From NCBI RefSeq assembly GCF_009017415.1, contig NC_092405.1, forward strand, positions 2,914,001-2,978,000: a stretch of 64,000 nt of DNA, written 5' to 3'. A model generated the notes under the pieces. The model did not search any database and was not told the origin of the DNA. It saw only the letters and a list, made by a program, of their open reading frames with translations. The position numbers and the translations under genes were made by a program. The number at the start of each line of letters is the position of its first letter. The first letter of the stretch is position 1. Source of the stretch: Aspergillus flavus (Eukaryota; Ascomycota; Eurotiomycetes; Eurotiales; Aspergillaceae). Shown one piece after another: positions 47,609 through 58,251 of this stretch.

Positions 47609-47971
47609 TGATCATAGCCAACGCTTCCGCCCATTATCTTATGTCTCCGCATGTCCGGAGTGGTGTCGCACGGTATCGGGCTTAAAGGTGCTTTTGTACT
47701 ATAGAGAAATGTTTACATCCATTAAATTGTTATTCAACGTACTATGTATAGGATTTATACTTGAGATATGTAAGGCAATTGGATTCAAATTCATTAAGAC
47801 CGTATCCAAAACAAGTGCTGGAGACACACTGGGGGTATAACTGCTATTATAAATGCCCATGACATCAAGTCCTCAACAAAGCTGCATTTCCTCGTCAAAT
47901 CTATAATCCTTTTCAAACAGTAAGTATAACCATGAAACACCGAATATCAAAGGGTATATTGGTCGGAGCTG
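47609..47971. other. Intergenic, convergent 3' ends (bL27m / RAD9-like)
   Basis: 363 bp of 3' UTR-like sequence. No gene. Confidence 0.65.
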
Positions 47972-50900
47972 TCAATCAATCAACCTCCCCAGGATCAAGC
48001 TTTGACAGACAAATTCGTTGCCTACAATCCTGACATTAGTGCTCAGACCAAGATCACTGCCACTTATTGACTCGGTTAATCCATTCCTTTTTCGCTTTCT
48101 TGACCTCTGAGCAGGATAAGCCTTTTGGCTGCCAGGGACAGAGGCTCCAAGGATGGTGGCTATGGCAGAGGCTTTCTCATCATTATCCACATAGATCCAA
48201 TCCCATTCACATCCAGTTCCAGTTGCACCCTGATCAAGGACTCCCCGAGCCGACTTGACATCAGGTACACGTTCGACTTTAGAAGCACCTAACGCATACG
48301 TTAAAAAGAGATACGCTTTCCTTCGCTCTTCATCAGCTTTCCCGCGGCCCATCACGACTAGCACCGACTGCCCATGCAATAGATTGGGTCGGGCAGCAAT
48401 GGTTTCAGGCAGTCGTGCTTGCGTAGCAGGATAAGGATGCAATAATCTTGACTTCGTCGCTCCGTGGAGATACGAGGATTCCCCAGCAGGAAGCAAATAC
48501 ATCTCCCAATCTATAACCTGGCGTTGAGCTACGCAGTCCTCTATCCAGCGGTCCGAGAGACAAGGAAGGTTGAGAGCTAGTGCCTGCATATACTTTGGCC
48601 GGCGAGAATGCTTGTCAGCTATCAAACAGGCAAAGCCCACGTCTTCAGCGCCGCCAGTGAGACGAAACTGGTTGTTGTTGTTCGCGGCTGGGGTTGGTGA
48701 TTTCGATGGCGTAACAACTGGGCGGCTTGACGGTAGATCAAACAGCTCATTGAAGCCATCATGAAGAATACGTCCATCATTATCCAATATCATCCGCGTA
48801 ATCCGAGTCTTTGCTTCATCATTCTCCCCATAAGACACGGCAAACACCATTCCAGCGAATATACCATTTGAATAACGAATACTGCGGGATAACCGAGTGC
48901 TGGGTGAAGCTGGTGTGGTGTGTCGATCAGACGGTGTTTGAAGTCTATTCTCTGACTGTGCATGTACAGAGCTGTAGCTATATGTCCGATCTTTGAGTTG
49001 GTTCCAGAGGATAGTATCCAGGTATATGCGGGATATTGGGACTTTGACACTATTCTCGGGAACTGCAAGTCCTTCACGTGTAAGGCTCTTGCGCTGCTTT
49101 TGTCCTAAAACGACAGTCGAATGGCCGTATACATCTGTCATACGGATAATGCCGTTGGATGCCTCGTTTTCAAGGTCTTCCATGCTCAATTTATCCTCAA
49201 AGCCTCGGATAATGTGAGTCACCTTTGGCACATTGGGCATATCGACCTTCACAGCGTCTCCAACCCGTAGCTCGAGCCGTTTCACAGCTCCAATGGGAAC
49301 TTCAACGGGAGCACTGTCTTCGAATTTGACCAAATAACGGGACTGTGAAGTCCCCAATGGTCTTCCAAAACAGGTTGCAGGGTAAAATGCACGCTTTGTT
49401 CCACTCCAGGCTGCAAGAACCTGATTTAGTGCAATTGCGACATCGCCATCAGGGACCGAGTCACCTCTAGCGGTGCTATTTTCGATGAGATCCTCTGATG
49501 GCTCGTCTCTAGAAGCTTCAACATGTTGTTCCGTGGGAAGTGATGTGGCTTCTGAACAGTTTTGATCAGCGACAAGCTGCGCATCAGTACTCTCCTCGGA
49601 ATGATGGGCTTCCTTGGCCTTCTGCTCGAGAATACGAGGAAGACCGAACAGCCGCGCGCGCTCCTTCCGTGAAAAATGATAGTGGGGAGAATCATCAACA
49701 TCCCATACTGTCTCCGCTCGCCTGGAAGCTCGTGATCGTTTCTCAAAGGCTTCCTTAGGCTTCGTCACTGATTGTTCGGGCTTGGGGTCCCGGGCCGGCA
49801 TTGTTTCATTTTCCTTTAGGGGAGCAAAGTAAGTGGCGGCACGGGGTGTAATAGGAAGCACTGGGTCAGAGGCGAAGACATTTTGCCCATCATTTCCACG
49901 CCGTCTCTTTCTTGGTGGAACTGGAGACAGTGCGACAGCGGATCTGAACTCTCGATCGTCGGCGGATAATATGTTAATATCAACGTCGAAGTTTCCCGTC
50001 CCGATTTGAGGCGAAGCATCAGCTGCAATTTCTGTCAGTGCTCTACGCTGTCTTCCACTTGGACTGGATAGAATTTTGGAGTTATAGATGCTCTTTACTG
50101 GCGACGAGCTATTCGAATTGACTGGCTGGGAATGATATCCTCGTTCGTGTGTGGATGAGTAAAGAGGAGGGAGGTCATCGTCTTCTTGATCCATCGATTC
50201 ATTATTCACGTCATTTGCCCAGCTTTGAGTAAAGAATCGATTCGGGCTCGTTTCTGGGATAGCTGTCGTTGGCACCACATCTGCAAAGGTCTTCGGACGC
50301 TGAACAGGTGTTTCAGCCACGCGAGACGGCATCGAAGATGACTTCTCCTTGATATCGGATGTCGGCGCTTTGTCGCCTAATTCTATAGATTCATGCACAG
50401 TTGAATTGCTAGATTGCATTACGCTAGTTTCCTGGGCAATGGGGTTTCTCGGTGGATGTTCATGAGAACGATGTGGGTTGATCGAGTTCGATCTGGATCG
50501 AGCCACTATACGGTCGTCATCCAGTTGAAACGATACTCGACTCCTTTGGGAGGCTGAGGGAGGAGTTGACTGTATACGGAGTTGTTTCGCAGGAGACACA
50601 AGCTTCTCAGGAGAATGCTTTGTGCAAATGTGTGAGCCCGAAGGCTGGGTCTGGTTCACGTTCCATATTTCTGCAGTATTCCTTCCTTGATTTACCTCGT
50701 CCTGTGGACCTGGGGACCGTTGAGAGTCCTTCACAATATATACTTGGGATGAGCTGCTAGCACCATCTGGTTGTTCGTCAGCAGCACCGTGAGGTAAATG
50801 GAACTCTGCAGCACCTTGTAGTGAACTTCTGCAGCTAGGAGATGGGGCACCATCAAGAGCAAGTGCCTGAGAGAGGCGATCATGTGCACTGGTCGCGGCA

Positions 50901-52342
50901 GCCAGCGGGGTTGTAGAGGGATCATTATGGTTTTCCTTATCCTCCTCATTTGAAGGATTTGGGTCTGGAGACCGACACATCCGTTGACAAAGCTCATCCT
51001 CCTGTTCCGTCTCCTCTTCACTGGTTGCACCTGCAGCAGCGTTTCCTTGGTGCTCGATTCTGCTAGGTGACTTGCTCGTTTCATCTGAGTTCTTGTGACC
51101 TGCTGCTCTTGGGGGAGCTGAAAGACCGGCCAATTGTTCCCTAGTTTCCTCATCGATATTTCTCTGTCGCCTTATGCGCTCCACGAAGCTGGGTTCTTTG
51201 TCAAACTCGCCGTCACTCTGATCTCCCGAGTATATATAATCTGCAGAGCGCGTCATCCTCTCTCGTAGGATTATATCCCGTTGCGCCTGCGACTCTTGCA
51301 TGGTGATATAATTGAGATGTGGCTCTGAAGAATCCCGGGGAAAGGTTGCCGCAATATTATTTAACGGCGAGGACAGAGTTGTAGCAAGCGAACGATTTTG
51401 AATAGGAAGGTTAGGTGAAGGCCGGTCAGACATCGGATCGGATTGTTGGCCACGGACAATGGGAGAGGAAGGGGCCTGGGTTGCTTTGAATACCTGGCTT
51501 AGTGCCATGATACCGCCGCTTGATTCTAGCTCCGTCGCAAGAGGATTCCTCGATGCTGTGGGGGTCACTGTAGCAAAGCCATCGACACGCCCTGTTTTCA
51601 CTGTTGTCGCCGGGGTCTTCGACACAAAACGCTGGGACTCGGGAAAGAGATTCGGCTGATAGTGCATGGGGGATGACTCCCCGAGTTTGAAACTGCTCTG
51701 ATCCTCGTTATCTTCGCCATTGGTTGCATCGGTGTTTGACCCGTCAAACCCAGCCAGCAGATCCACATGGCCAATATCACCTTCGTGCAGTGTCCTCAAA
51801 GTTGCATTATCGGCAAGATTATTGTCCGAGCCATTATCAGCAGCTTCTTGGTTCTGTCTTATAAGGTCGTCATAAACCGATTGCGAGATGACTTGGGTGT
51901 CTGAAGGCACCGTGTCTGCAGAGCTCATCTTCTTAGAGGGGTGCAATCCAGCTGCAGGGTCTTGTCTTCTTTGTTTAAAGGGCAATCGAGCAGCGTTTGT
52001 CAAGCTTCTAGCATTTTGTTCCTGAATGGGTGACTCGGGATGATTAGACAGGGATTTCTGGGAGACCTCCTGGCCAGTAGACAACTGACAACCATTAGAG
52101 ATCTGAGAGTAGTGCTCTTCGACGACGTTGTGATGGGGGATAATCTTGAGAAGTTCGGAACCAGGTATTAACGACTGGGATTGTGCAGGTTCCTAGCAGA
52201 TGATTGGTGTTAGAGCAATCGAGATCACAGCGCCACCAGTGTGACCACTCACTCGTCCCAACGCGACGCGTTGCAACAGTGGGATATCGATACTGTCATC
52301 CTGGGTCTCCATAATCCCTTTAACCGGTAGATTATTAGACAT
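47972..52342 (-). CDS. DNA-damage checkpoint mediator, RAD9/Crb2 (53BP1-like); start uncertain
   Basis: Large mediator recruiting the Rad53/Cds1-type kinase at DNA breaks. Exon 2 (47972-52192) encodes about 1,406 residues. The N-terminal 850 residues are Ser-rich with many SQ/TQ sites for ATM/ATR kinases. A Tudor-like segment (RAFYPATCFGRPLGTSQSRY, then LVKFEDSAPVEVPIGAVKRL) binds methylated histones in relatives. Tandem BRCT repeats end the protein (CLIADKHSRRPKYMQALALN, LPCLSDRWIEDCVAQRQVID, LLHGQSVLVVMG). Exon 1 is upstream of a 59-nt intron (52193-52251, GTGAGT..CTAG). The ATG at 52342 (MSNNLPVKGIMETQDDSIDI...) looks protein-like but is one base out of frame with exon 2. A second ATG at 52299 is in frame but its 16 codons look poor. 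See the finding on this break. Family call is solid; the N-terminus is not. Confidence 0.85.
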
Positions 52343-52711
52343 GGAATTGTCGATAATTCATCGTCCAAAGTCTTTAAATACACCCCTCGCCTTCACATGC
52401 CTAGGTAATACTCGTAACAGGTTGTTCTCGACCTCCGGAACCAAAGGAGCGCGAAACGCGTCTCTCACGTGATCAAGTAATAATACCGTTATAGGACTAG
52501 GTCGACTTGGGGTCACTCAAAGGATTTTTATTGGCGTTCACATTGACGTACATGGCGGATATCAGTGGATATTGATTTACATACGGAGTAGGTTACAGGC
52601 CGCTAGCAAGTGCCTCCGGTTACCGTCCGGACGAGGAAAACCGGTCATTCTCAGATAGAACCGAAGATAGATAGCTTGTAGAATACATGGAAAACAAAAG
52701 AGGACACCACA
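52343..52711. other. Intergenic, RAD9-like promoter / SEN2 3' flank
   Basis: 369 bp, including CACGTG at 52466-52471 and TACGGAGTA at 52582. No gene. Confidence 0.6.
52466..52471. promoter_or_regulatory. CACGTGA E-box upstream of the RAD9-like gene
   Basis: CACGTG 124 bp before the ATG at 52342. Confidence 0.3.
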
Positions 52712-54157
52712 CTAGTCCCGAGTCCGGTTTGGCACCCATCGCCTGATCAACATCTCTCGTACTGTATAACGGGCAAGAAGAGCGCCGATATCCTCTGACG
52801 GAGCATTGGCTTCTCCGAACAAAGGCGGTGGGACATCCACGTAGCAGACCACTAGGCTCTTCTTCACCTGAGCTTGCACTCGGTTAACGCAATGGAGCCA
52901 CCACCAGCTGCGCGCCTGTTTCCTAGCACAATGAGCCTTCCTCTCCTCGGTCTCGGACCAGTAAGGGTGCTCAAATGATGGTATGATCACAACTGCAAAC
53001 TCTGCATGCGAGAAGACAGGCCCGCGATTGTAGAGGAGGTAGTCCACTCCGAATTTCACTCCGGAGCGCACAACCCATCCAAGAGACCGAAAGTGGTGAT
53101 ACACAATGTAGGATATCATGAAAGGATCGTCCGGTTCTAAATTGGATGAAAGACCACGAGGAGGGCAGTATGAATGCTGACAGAACCGAGACAGTAAAGA
53201 AGGGGGGGACAAAACGGCATTTCGTTTGCCATCGACGATCTGTAGAGCGCCAAGACCGTATACCAGAAAGAAAGCCTCCTCGTTAGACAGTTGAAGGTGT
53301 TCTTCATTCTTCAATGAAGGCTCATCCTCCGTTCCCTGCTCATCAACTGCCGGATCGGGCGCACGCACGACACTCGAATCGGAAACTAACTCCTTTGCCT
53401 GAACAACTGAAGAGAACCGTACAGTTTTGCTCCCGTTGGAGGGAGAGATATCAGGGGCGTTGGGGGTATCTGCTCCCTCCGTTTGTGCTACCGGTCGTTG
53501 TGACTCAGACAATTTAGCCTCCCTAGCCTTCCTCAGGGAAAACTTCTCTGTAGCAGGAGGTATACTACTAGTGACACCATCTGCGGATGGTGGCAAAGCC
53601 GACTGATCAATCGATGTGTTGCCGGCTTCCCTCGCGGCAGCTTCCGCCATGAGTCTCTGTTCGATAGCTAGTTTTTCCATCCTTGCTCTCTCTAATTTCA
53701 ACTCACGACGCTCGGTTCTTCGCTGACGCGTAACCTCTTCACTTGTAACACCACCGAGTAATCCTCTCCTCTTCTTCTCCCGTTCCATCCAACTAGGCTC
53801 GCTTCGACTCAAACTTCCTTTACCGAAGAAGCCCATCTCCCACAATGCTCGGATAGCTTTGGCATCTGTAACATGAACGGATGATGTCTCGGAATCAAAG
53901 TAGGCCGAGTAGACTTCATCGTGTGGGGGAGCAATCAAGTATGTCAAATACGAGAGTAGCACGCTGACGATGGACAGAGGGTTATGTGGTATTAAAGGAG
54001 GAAGAGGATGCACACTGAGAGGAAGAGGGAAACGGTGAATTTGTCTGTAATTGGGCCTAGAGAACCGGCCAGGACGACCTTGGGAGGCATTATTGTTTGT
54101 AGACTCGGACTTCACAGCGGCAGCTGCAGCCTCGGGGGCAGTGGATTGAGAAGCCAT
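52712..54157 (-). CDS. SEN2: tRNA-splicing endonuclease subunit Sen2
   Basis: Catalytic subunit that cuts the 5' splice site of pre-tRNAs. Single exon, 481 aa, start MASQSTAPEAAAAAV at 54157 (the open frame extends upstream only to a TTG). The N-terminal Sen2 region has NYRQIHRFPLPLSVHPLPPL, then EVYSAYFDSETSSVHVTDA and IRALWEMGFFGKGSLSRSEP. A charged helix (EVTRQRRTERRELKLERAR) and a 150-residue variable linker follow. The endonuclease domain opens LSNEEAFFLVYGLGALQI and carries the triad: Tyr in KFGVDYLLYNRGP, His in FSHAEFAVVIIP, and Lys near NRVQAQVKKSLVVCYVD. All three are present. Confidence 0.94.
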   Translation of the reverse strand: MASQSTAPEAAAAAVKSESTNNNASQGRPGRFSRPNYRQIHRFPLPLSVHPLPPLIPHNPLSIVSVLLSYLTYLIAPPHDEVYSAYFDSETSSVHVTDAKAIRALWEMGFFGKGSLSRSEPSWMEREKKRRGLLGGVTSEEVTRQRRTERRELKLERARMEKLAIEQRLMAEAAAREAGNTSIDQSALPPSADGVTSSIPPATEKFSLRKAREAKLSESQRPVAQTEGADTPNAPDISPSNGSKTVRFSSVVQAKELVSDSSVVRAPDPAVDEQGTEDEPSLKNEEHLQLSNEEAFFLVYGLGALQIVDGKRNAVLSPPSLLSRFCQHSYCPPRGLSSNLEPDDPFMISYIVYHHFRSLGWVVRSGVKFGVDYLLYNRGPVFSHAEFAVVIIPSFEHPYWSETEERKAHCARKQARSWWWLHCVNRVQAQVKKSLVVCYVDVPPPLFGEANAPSEDIGALLARYTVREMLIRRWVPNRTRD

Positions 54158-54866
54158 AACTAATGTCAAAGAAAAAAGAGTTGTATTGATAGTATACTAC
54201 ATAAGGGAAGAGTCAGCATGGAACTCTTCTTTACGAGACGATGCAAAAGATTCGACGTTGGTTGTTCTCCTCAGATACCGTTGTAGTCAATTAAACCACT
54301 TCATCGACAACAGCGAAGAAATCAAGGTGCCATTGCCTAGGTTTAGGTATATTGGTGTCATCACCGGAGATCAACTACAAGTCTTCCTTCTGACTCAAGT
54401 TGCATTTGCTTACCAGAAAAACTTTTTTTTTTCTGGGTGCTCGCAGCCTGTGACGCAGTCACGGACAGGTTGTTACCAAGAGCCGTGAATAACTAAATAC
54501 AATAGACAAGTAGCAAGAGATATCCAAACATCGTCATACTGCGACGTCACGATGGATGTTCATTATCATCCCAATTCTCTTGTTTTTGCCCTAACGTCAA
54601 AACTGGTGGATTGCAGAAGAGAAAAGAAAAATTTCTGGAACCGCCTAATAAAGGCTAGGGTGACTAAGCATTATGCGTGGCCCGTGCGCATCAAGTTTGG
54701 CAAAAAAAAATTGGGTTTTGGTGATTGCGGGAGGACTTCACGGGCAGTGAAATCCTTTCAGAACCTGTACTTCCTCGCCAGTAACCGATTAAACAACTCT
54801 ATTCAAGTAAGTTAAGTTTTGCAAAATTCGACTGGCATGAACATCGCTGACCATTGTTTCACTAGG
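54158..54866. promoter_or_regulatory. Divergent promoter region SEN2 / NOP10, with a NOP10 5'-UTR intron
   Basis: 709 bp. A probable 5'-UTR intron for NOP10 lies at 54807-54865 (GTAAGT..CACTAG), ending one base before the NOP10 ATG. An 88-codon open frame at 54552-54815 overlaps this leader and is not protein-like. Confidence 0.5.
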
Positions 54867-55225
54867 ATGCATCTTATGGTACGTTCCCACAAATGCAACG
54901 CCTCTACACCACCCTACAATAGATGATCATTGGAGCTCGGGCACGAGTAGCAGGAACTAATACGATCTTTAATAGTACACTCTGGACGCTGAGGGAAAGC
55001 GGGTGTATACCCTGAAGAAGGTTTCCCCTGAGGGAAAGGTTACCAAGAGCGCTCATCCTGCTCGGTAAGGGTTCATTCGATCGATATCGGAGATATTGTG
55101 GTTAACAATAGGAAAGCTTCTCGCCCGATGACAAGTACTCTCGCCACCGCGTGACCTTGAAGAAGAGATTTGGTCTCCTCCTGACCCAGCAGAAGGGTAT
55201 GAAAACCCTCGCTCCTAAGGGTTAG
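54867..55225 (+). CDS. NOP10: H/ACA snoRNP protein Nop10
   Basis: Small core subunit of H/ACA snoRNPs, needed for rRNA pseudouridylation. Exons 54867-54878, 54976-55064 and 55117-55225 (introns 97 and 52 nt), 69 aa. The first coding exon is just four codons (MHLM). Exon 2 gives [20 protein letters not shown] and [10 protein letters not shown]; exon 3 gives [20 protein letters not shown], then LLTQQ and a short extra tail [13 protein letters not shown]. The second intron uses the acceptor GAAAG rather than the earlier AATAG; only this restores HPARFSPDD. The product is too short and split for ORF-based finding. Convergent with NOB1, another ribosome-maturation gene. Confidence 0.93.
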
Positions 55226-55646
55226 CTTTGACCAACGACTAACTTCTCTTTTGTCAGATTTGCAAACCTCCGAGCTGTAGAGCGCGGAATCATGGGATAA
55301 ATTAGGTTGTTTTATAGGTGCTGTTTGGAAATCATGTTCTTTTGGCGAATGGTGTTACGTGCGGACATCTATATGAGACGTTTTCGGGGGGCCTCTTCAA
55401 TACCTACCACTTGCATGAGGGATTTCCAAAAGTATTGCCCATATTCGGTCATAATAGTCCGGCCTCTCGTATAGAGAAGATCCACTTTTATCTATACCCT
55501 TATATATGCCCTATGTGCTCTATGGACCGTCACAAATCGGCCATCGTCATAACCCATGCCGTGTAGGAAAAGACAAGTAGTCGTAGAACTTTTGTTTTTG
55601 CCAAACTCCAATCCAATATCCATGCAAAAAGGACAGCGAAGCATGA
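55226..55646. other. Intergenic, convergent 3' ends (NOP10 / NOB1)
   Basis: 421 bp; 3' UTRs expected, no gene. Confidence 0.65.
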
Positions 55647-56965
55647 TTACCGCTTCCTCGAATTCACATTCCTACCAGCGCCAACTTTGATCCGACCACC
55701 ATGCTTGCTTCGCTCTCCAGTCAGGATTCCGGGGAGATAGTCCTCGTCCATAAGATCCCGTTCCTTCCGAAGTCTTCGGCTTTCTTCGGCGGTAGCTCTG
55801 ACATATTCTTTTTGGTCTTCGGCGAGAACGAGTTCGGTTCCCCAGCCACCTTTACCTCCGCCTCCTTTCCACTTCCCACTAGAGCTTCCATGGGTGGGCT
55901 TGGGAATACTGAATACGTTTCCTCGGTTGTTCCATTGCATGTTTTTCTTCAGATGCATCTTGAACTGCCCATTGGCATCGGTAGTGCAAGAGACACGAGT
56001 AAGGGTGTCTTTTCCGCAGCGCGGGCAGAACTGCTTGTTCATGTCCTTGGTCGTGAAGAAACAAGCGTGACAGCGTTTAATGAAGGACTTAAGATGGCGA
56101 ATTCTCTGCAAGGTTGTCGTTGACAGTAGGTTCAGGTTCATCTGGAGTAATACGTTTTGGCACTAAATCATAGTCAGCCACGACGTATAGGTGACATACA
56201 TGGGGAATGGGATGCGCTTACCGCAAAATCAGTCGTCATCGTCGCGACTTGCATAACCTTGGGCTCCGGTGTCGCCGACGCAGAGATACCCTCGTCGCGG
56301 GCTTGCTTCTTCTTCAGATTTGAAGGGGTGATCCATTCTCCGCCGTCCGAGTCAGCGGCTTCGTCGTCCTCTTCCTGAGGCTCTTGAGGGGTTGATTGTT
56401 CGACTGGCTTGGTTTCTGCGGCAGCGGTGACTCCATCCTGTGACTTCTCGTCCGGTTTCTCTAAAGCCGTGTTCTTCAGATCCTCCGCAACCGCATCAAC
56501 TTCGGGATTTTCGACCTTCTCCTCAATCTGGCCAGACTCATCCGCCGTCTCGGGCTTTTTTTCTTCCTCCTTAACGGGTGGCTTGCCATTCACCTGTTTC
56601 TGTCCGGGGACGCTGCGCAGCCGCCAATCGCCACCGTTTCTTTCACATTCTACTTCATATGCAAGCGCCAGAACCTCAATATCAGTTCTACTCAGAACGG
56701 CCCTATCGCCAGTCTTCTTGGCGAATTCGCTCAATACACTGACGCTCTTCGGGGTCGGAGTCCGTTGCTTTAAGAATGGCAGATACATCGTTTCAACTCT
56801 GAGACGGGCATCGGGATCGCGAATTTCACTGACCACCGATGGAGTAATGAGAAGTTCCTCGCATTGTGCGAGAAGGGTGGATAACGGCGGGGTATTCTTC
56901 AGAATAGGGCCAGCATCAAGGACGATGGTGTGGACGGGCTTGGGCGGCGATGTCGTATCCGCCAT
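55647..56965 (-). CDS. NOB1: 20S pre-rRNA D-site endonuclease Nob1
   Basis: Cuts 20S pre-rRNA to mature 18S in cytoplasmic pre-40S particles. Exons 56222-56965 and 55647-56162, 59-nt intron, 419 aa. The PIN domain shows HTIVLDAGPIL, ITPSVVSEIRDPDARLR and LSRTDIEVLALAYEVE, with the acidic metal residues intact. A Glu/Lys/Pro-rich linker is unusually acidic (residues about 130-215). After splicing, DFACQNVLLQMNLNLLS leads to the zinc ribbon CHACFFTTKDMNKQFCPRCG (C-x2-C..C-x2-C), and GNVFSIPKPTHGSSSGKW follows. The basic C-terminus ends NVNSRKR. All catalytic elements are present. A CACGTG box lies 47 bp upstream of the start. Confidence 0.95.
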
Positions 56966-57011
56966 GTTTGGTGATTCTGATGTACTAGTCTTCCAGCGAC
57001 GGAGAAAATAG

Positions 57012-57017
57012 CACGTG
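57012..57017. promoter_or_regulatory. CACGTG E-box upstream of NOB1
   Basis: CACGTG 47 bp before the NOB1 start codon. Confidence 0.35.
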
Positions 57018-57207
57018 CGAACGAAATCTGTAGGACGTTGTGGTCAGTTGGTCTCAAACGGTGCCCGCCAAAATGGGTGATTTCGCTGGAATTTTAGCTG
57101 GTCTGTGCGCTATCCTTATCTTAGCGCGGGCTTATCAGTGGCCGACAAATCATTGGATCCGCCAAATACGGTACAGTACCTACCCAACACCAGTACCTAG
57201 TTGGTAC

Positions 57208-57247
57208 TAGTACAACTAGTAGGTTAGTACAACTAGTAGGTTAGTAC
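57208..57247. repeat. 17-bp tandem repeat, 2.4 copies
   Basis: Unit TAGTACAACTAGTAGGT at 57208-57224 and 57225-57241, then TAGTAC at 57242-57247. It sits in a patch rich in GTAC and CTAG palindromes. Confidence 0.9.
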
Positions 57248-58205
57248 TCCATACTGTACCAGTAGTAGGTATGTACTGTACTAGTACGACTTTTACCAAA
57301 ACATTGAGTTCTGATGCACATATACATAGGTACAGGTCGATAGATTACGAACATGCATATCCGCTGGCCTCAGAAAAAGACACAAACAAGTTTTCAAAAA
57401 ATATAATTCAAATAAATGAGAGCTGAACTCGTACAAATCTCTGCAGGAAAATAATCCTTCGGAGATAATGCATCATGCAAGCTTGAGACATGGATCATTC
57501 ATCACCATACCGCCATACTTGACATGTCACGGGGGACGGTCACGACTCACGATGTTGCGCAACAAAGAAAGCCCAGTTGCATGAAAGCACCAACAGGATA
57601 CTATGGCTTGTACTAGTACCAGTACTCGACCCGGTACAAGTTCTGAGTAGCGAAACTCAGATTAACCGTCTATCGGCTCAACCGTTAAGCTCGTCCTAAG
57701 ATCACCAGGTATGTGAATTAGCTTCGACCTGATGGGACGTGATCGACCATGTCAACAAAGAGAAAGTACGACCGGGATCTTTATTCTGGTTGACATTCGA
57801 TCTGGACCGTTCGGTGGGCTGATCGATCCATGGCCAAGCTGGTATCCTGGAAAAATCCCGGCAAGGAATCTCCGAGTCTTCAGCGAACATGCAATCGATC
57901 AGTGATGACGGGAGAAATTGACAGGTAGAAAAAGAGGCTGTATCCGTTTAGTTACAGTTGACACTGTGTATCCCCAAGACTCAAAAGTACTTATAGATCC
58001 AACCTCGGAATGTAACTATGTCCATAAAATGGCGAACACTAACGTACTATGGTCACCGGTGATCCTCGTAATTGGCGTCGACTATATGTAACCTTCTCCA
58101 TAGCGCGCGCCAGTAACAAACAATCTAGATAATGCCTCGATCTGCATGCGGAAAAAAAGAATAGGGCAGGACGTAGCGAGTCTAGCCAACGGGGCAAAGT
58201 ATCTT

Positions 58206-58251
58206 TAATTTTTAATTTTTACTTTTTTTATTTTATTTTATTTTATTTTTG
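58206..58251. repeat. T-rich low-complexity tract with TTTTA repeats
   Basis: Runs of TTTAATTTTT and then four or five TTTTA units, followed by a polypyrimidine stretch to about 58290. Confidence 0.85.

Noticed and set aside
54552..54815. 88-codon frame upstream of NOP10
   Set aside because: Sits on the probable NOP10 leader and its 5'-UTR intron donor at 54807; no conserved motif.
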